NCBI RefSeq assembly: GCF_001689125.2 | Contig: NZ_CP015405.2 | Coordinates: forward strand, 4,242,501-4,306,500 | Reading direction: 5' to 3' | Length of the DNA: 64,000 nt | DNA from: Blautia pseudococcoides | GTDB taxonomy: Bacteria; Bacillota; Clostridia; Lachnospirales; Lachnospiraceae | Shown: in pieces, positions 63,292 to 64,000 of the stretch | Layout of the letters: each line of letters opens with the position of its first letter | How positions within the stretch are numbered: the first letter of the stretch is position 1 | The notes under the pieces: generated by a model | Seen by the model: the letters and a program-made list of their open reading frames with translations, nothing else | Told to the model about the DNA's origin: nothing | The model's database searches: none | Made by a program: the position numbers and the translations under genes

Positions 63292-64000
63292 ATGGATAAA
63301 TATCAAATACTGAAAAAATACTTTGGCTATGATACCTTCCGGGATGGGCAGGAACTGCTGATAGACAGCATTCTGTCGGGGAGGGATGTGCTAGGGATCA
63401 TGCCCACAGGAGCGGGAAAATCCCTTTGTTACCAGGTGCCTGCCATGCTTATGGATGGGATCACCCTGGTGATCTCGCCTCTCATTTCCCTGATGAAGGA
63501 CCAGGTGGGTTCTTTGAATCAGGCGGGGATCCATGCGGCGTTTCTGAACAGTTCGCTGACAGTGGGGCAATATTATAAAGCGCTGGATTATGCGAGACAG
63601 GGGAGATACCCCATTATCTATGTGGCGCCGGAGCGGCTGGTGACAGAGGAGTTTTTGGATTTTGCCCTTCATGCAAATATTGTGATGGTGGCGGTGGATG
63701 AGGCACATTGTGTTTCCCAGTGGGGACAGGATTTCAGGCCCAGTTATCTGAAGATTGTGGAGTTTATTAAAAAACTGCCGAAACGGCCCGTAGTGAGCGC
63801 ATTTACGGCTACGGCCACCAAAGAGGTGCGGGATGATATTATGGATATTCTGCTCCTGGAGGATCCGGAGGTATTGACAACAGGGTTTGACAGGCCGAAC
63901 CTATATTTTGGAGTGCAGGCTCCAAAGAATAAATATGAAGTGCTGAAAAATTATCTGGAAATGCATCCCGGTGAATGCGGCATTGTATACTGTCTGACCA
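63292..64000 (+). CDS. recQ: ATP-dependent DNA helicase RecQ, 5' part
   Basis: The frame opens at an ATG with AAGGAGG four bases upstream and runs off the right edge without a stop. Visible RecQ helicase motifs are motif 0 (YFGYDTFRDGQELLI), Walker A MPTGAGKSLCYQ, motif Ia (LVISPLISLMKDQV), Walker B with DEAH as VDEAHCVSQWGQDFRPSY, and motif III AFTATAT. The 3'-5' helicase acts in recombination and fork repair. RQC and HRDC domains would lie outside the window. Confidence 0.95.
   Translation, partial: MDKYQILKKYFGYDTFRDGQELLIDSILSGRDVLGIMPTGAGKSLCYQVPAMLMDGITLVISPLISLMKDQVGSLNQAGIHAAFLNSSLTVGQYYKALDYARQGRYPIIYVAPERLVTEEFLDFALHANIVMVAVDEAHCVSQWGQDFRPSYLKIVEFIKKLPKRPVVSAFTATATKEVRDDIMDILLLEDPEVLTTGFDRPNLYFGVQAPKNKYEVLKNYLEMHPGECGIVYCLT

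Overview
The window is a replication-origin region of a low-to-mid GC Firmicute. The order lipoprotein-gyrA-gyrB-recF-rlbA-dnaN-dnaA / oriC / rpmH-rnpA-yidD-yidC-jag-mnmE-mnmG-rsmG, followed by parA-parB with three parS sites, is the classical Firmicutes origin arrangement. Several other features point to Lachnospiraceae, probably near Blautia: a DUF4446 gene between parB and serS, a DUF3881 gene, a type III glutamine synthetase, an ammonium transporter fused to a PII domain, and YesM/YesN-type sugar regulation. The family assignment is inference from gene content only.

Layout. 1-9034 (minus strand): a partial lipoprotein and the dnaA-dnaN-rlbA-recF-gyrB-gyrA block. 7369-7678 and 9035-9767: two DnaA-box clusters flanking dnaA, a bipartite oriC. 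9768-17211 (plus): rpmH, rnpA, yidD, yidC, jag, mnmE, mnmG and rsmG, with palindromic repeats and an inverted pair of DnaA boxes between genes. 17222-19908: a MoxR ATPase/VWA protein pair. 20040-20827 (minus): a small unknown gene and an alkyltransferase-like protein. 21288-26214: an ABC-2 export operon of the GldA-GldF-GldG type ending in a DUF4340 protein. 26339-29573: parS sites, an alpha/beta hydrolase, parA and parB. 29628-32446: DUF4446, serS and DUF3881.

32649-44385 is accessory sequence. It holds a damaged PAS-GGDEF gene and a carbohydrate ABC uptake locus: YesM-like kinase, AraC-type response regulator, binding lipoprotein, two permeases, SGNH hydrolase and a second binding-protein-like gene. 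The locus is interrupted by a decayed group II intron. An XRE-HTH/beta-strand-repeat fusion protein and a dehydrogenase remnant follow. 44445-47118: tRNA-Arg(CCT) and a sortase-type surface protein.

47196-62110 is an ammonium/glutamine cluster: Amt-PII, PurF (glutamine amidotransferase), GlnN, then PyrG (glutamine-dependent CTP synthase) and glutamate synthase GltB-GltD, with an Rpn-type nuclease gene between the two halves. Ammonium import, its assimilation to glutamine and glutamate, and three glutamine-consuming reactions sit side by side. Intrinsic-terminator hairpins lie in the leaders of amt, glnN and pyrG-gltBD, which suggests control by transcription attenuation. The window ends with a truncated URO-D-family methyltransferase remnant and the 5' part of recQ.

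Most genes run away from the origin. The main exceptions are 20040-20827, the hydrolase at 26356, tRNA-Arg, amt-purF-glnN and the URO-D remnant. No CRISPR array, rRNA or intact insertion sequence was seen.
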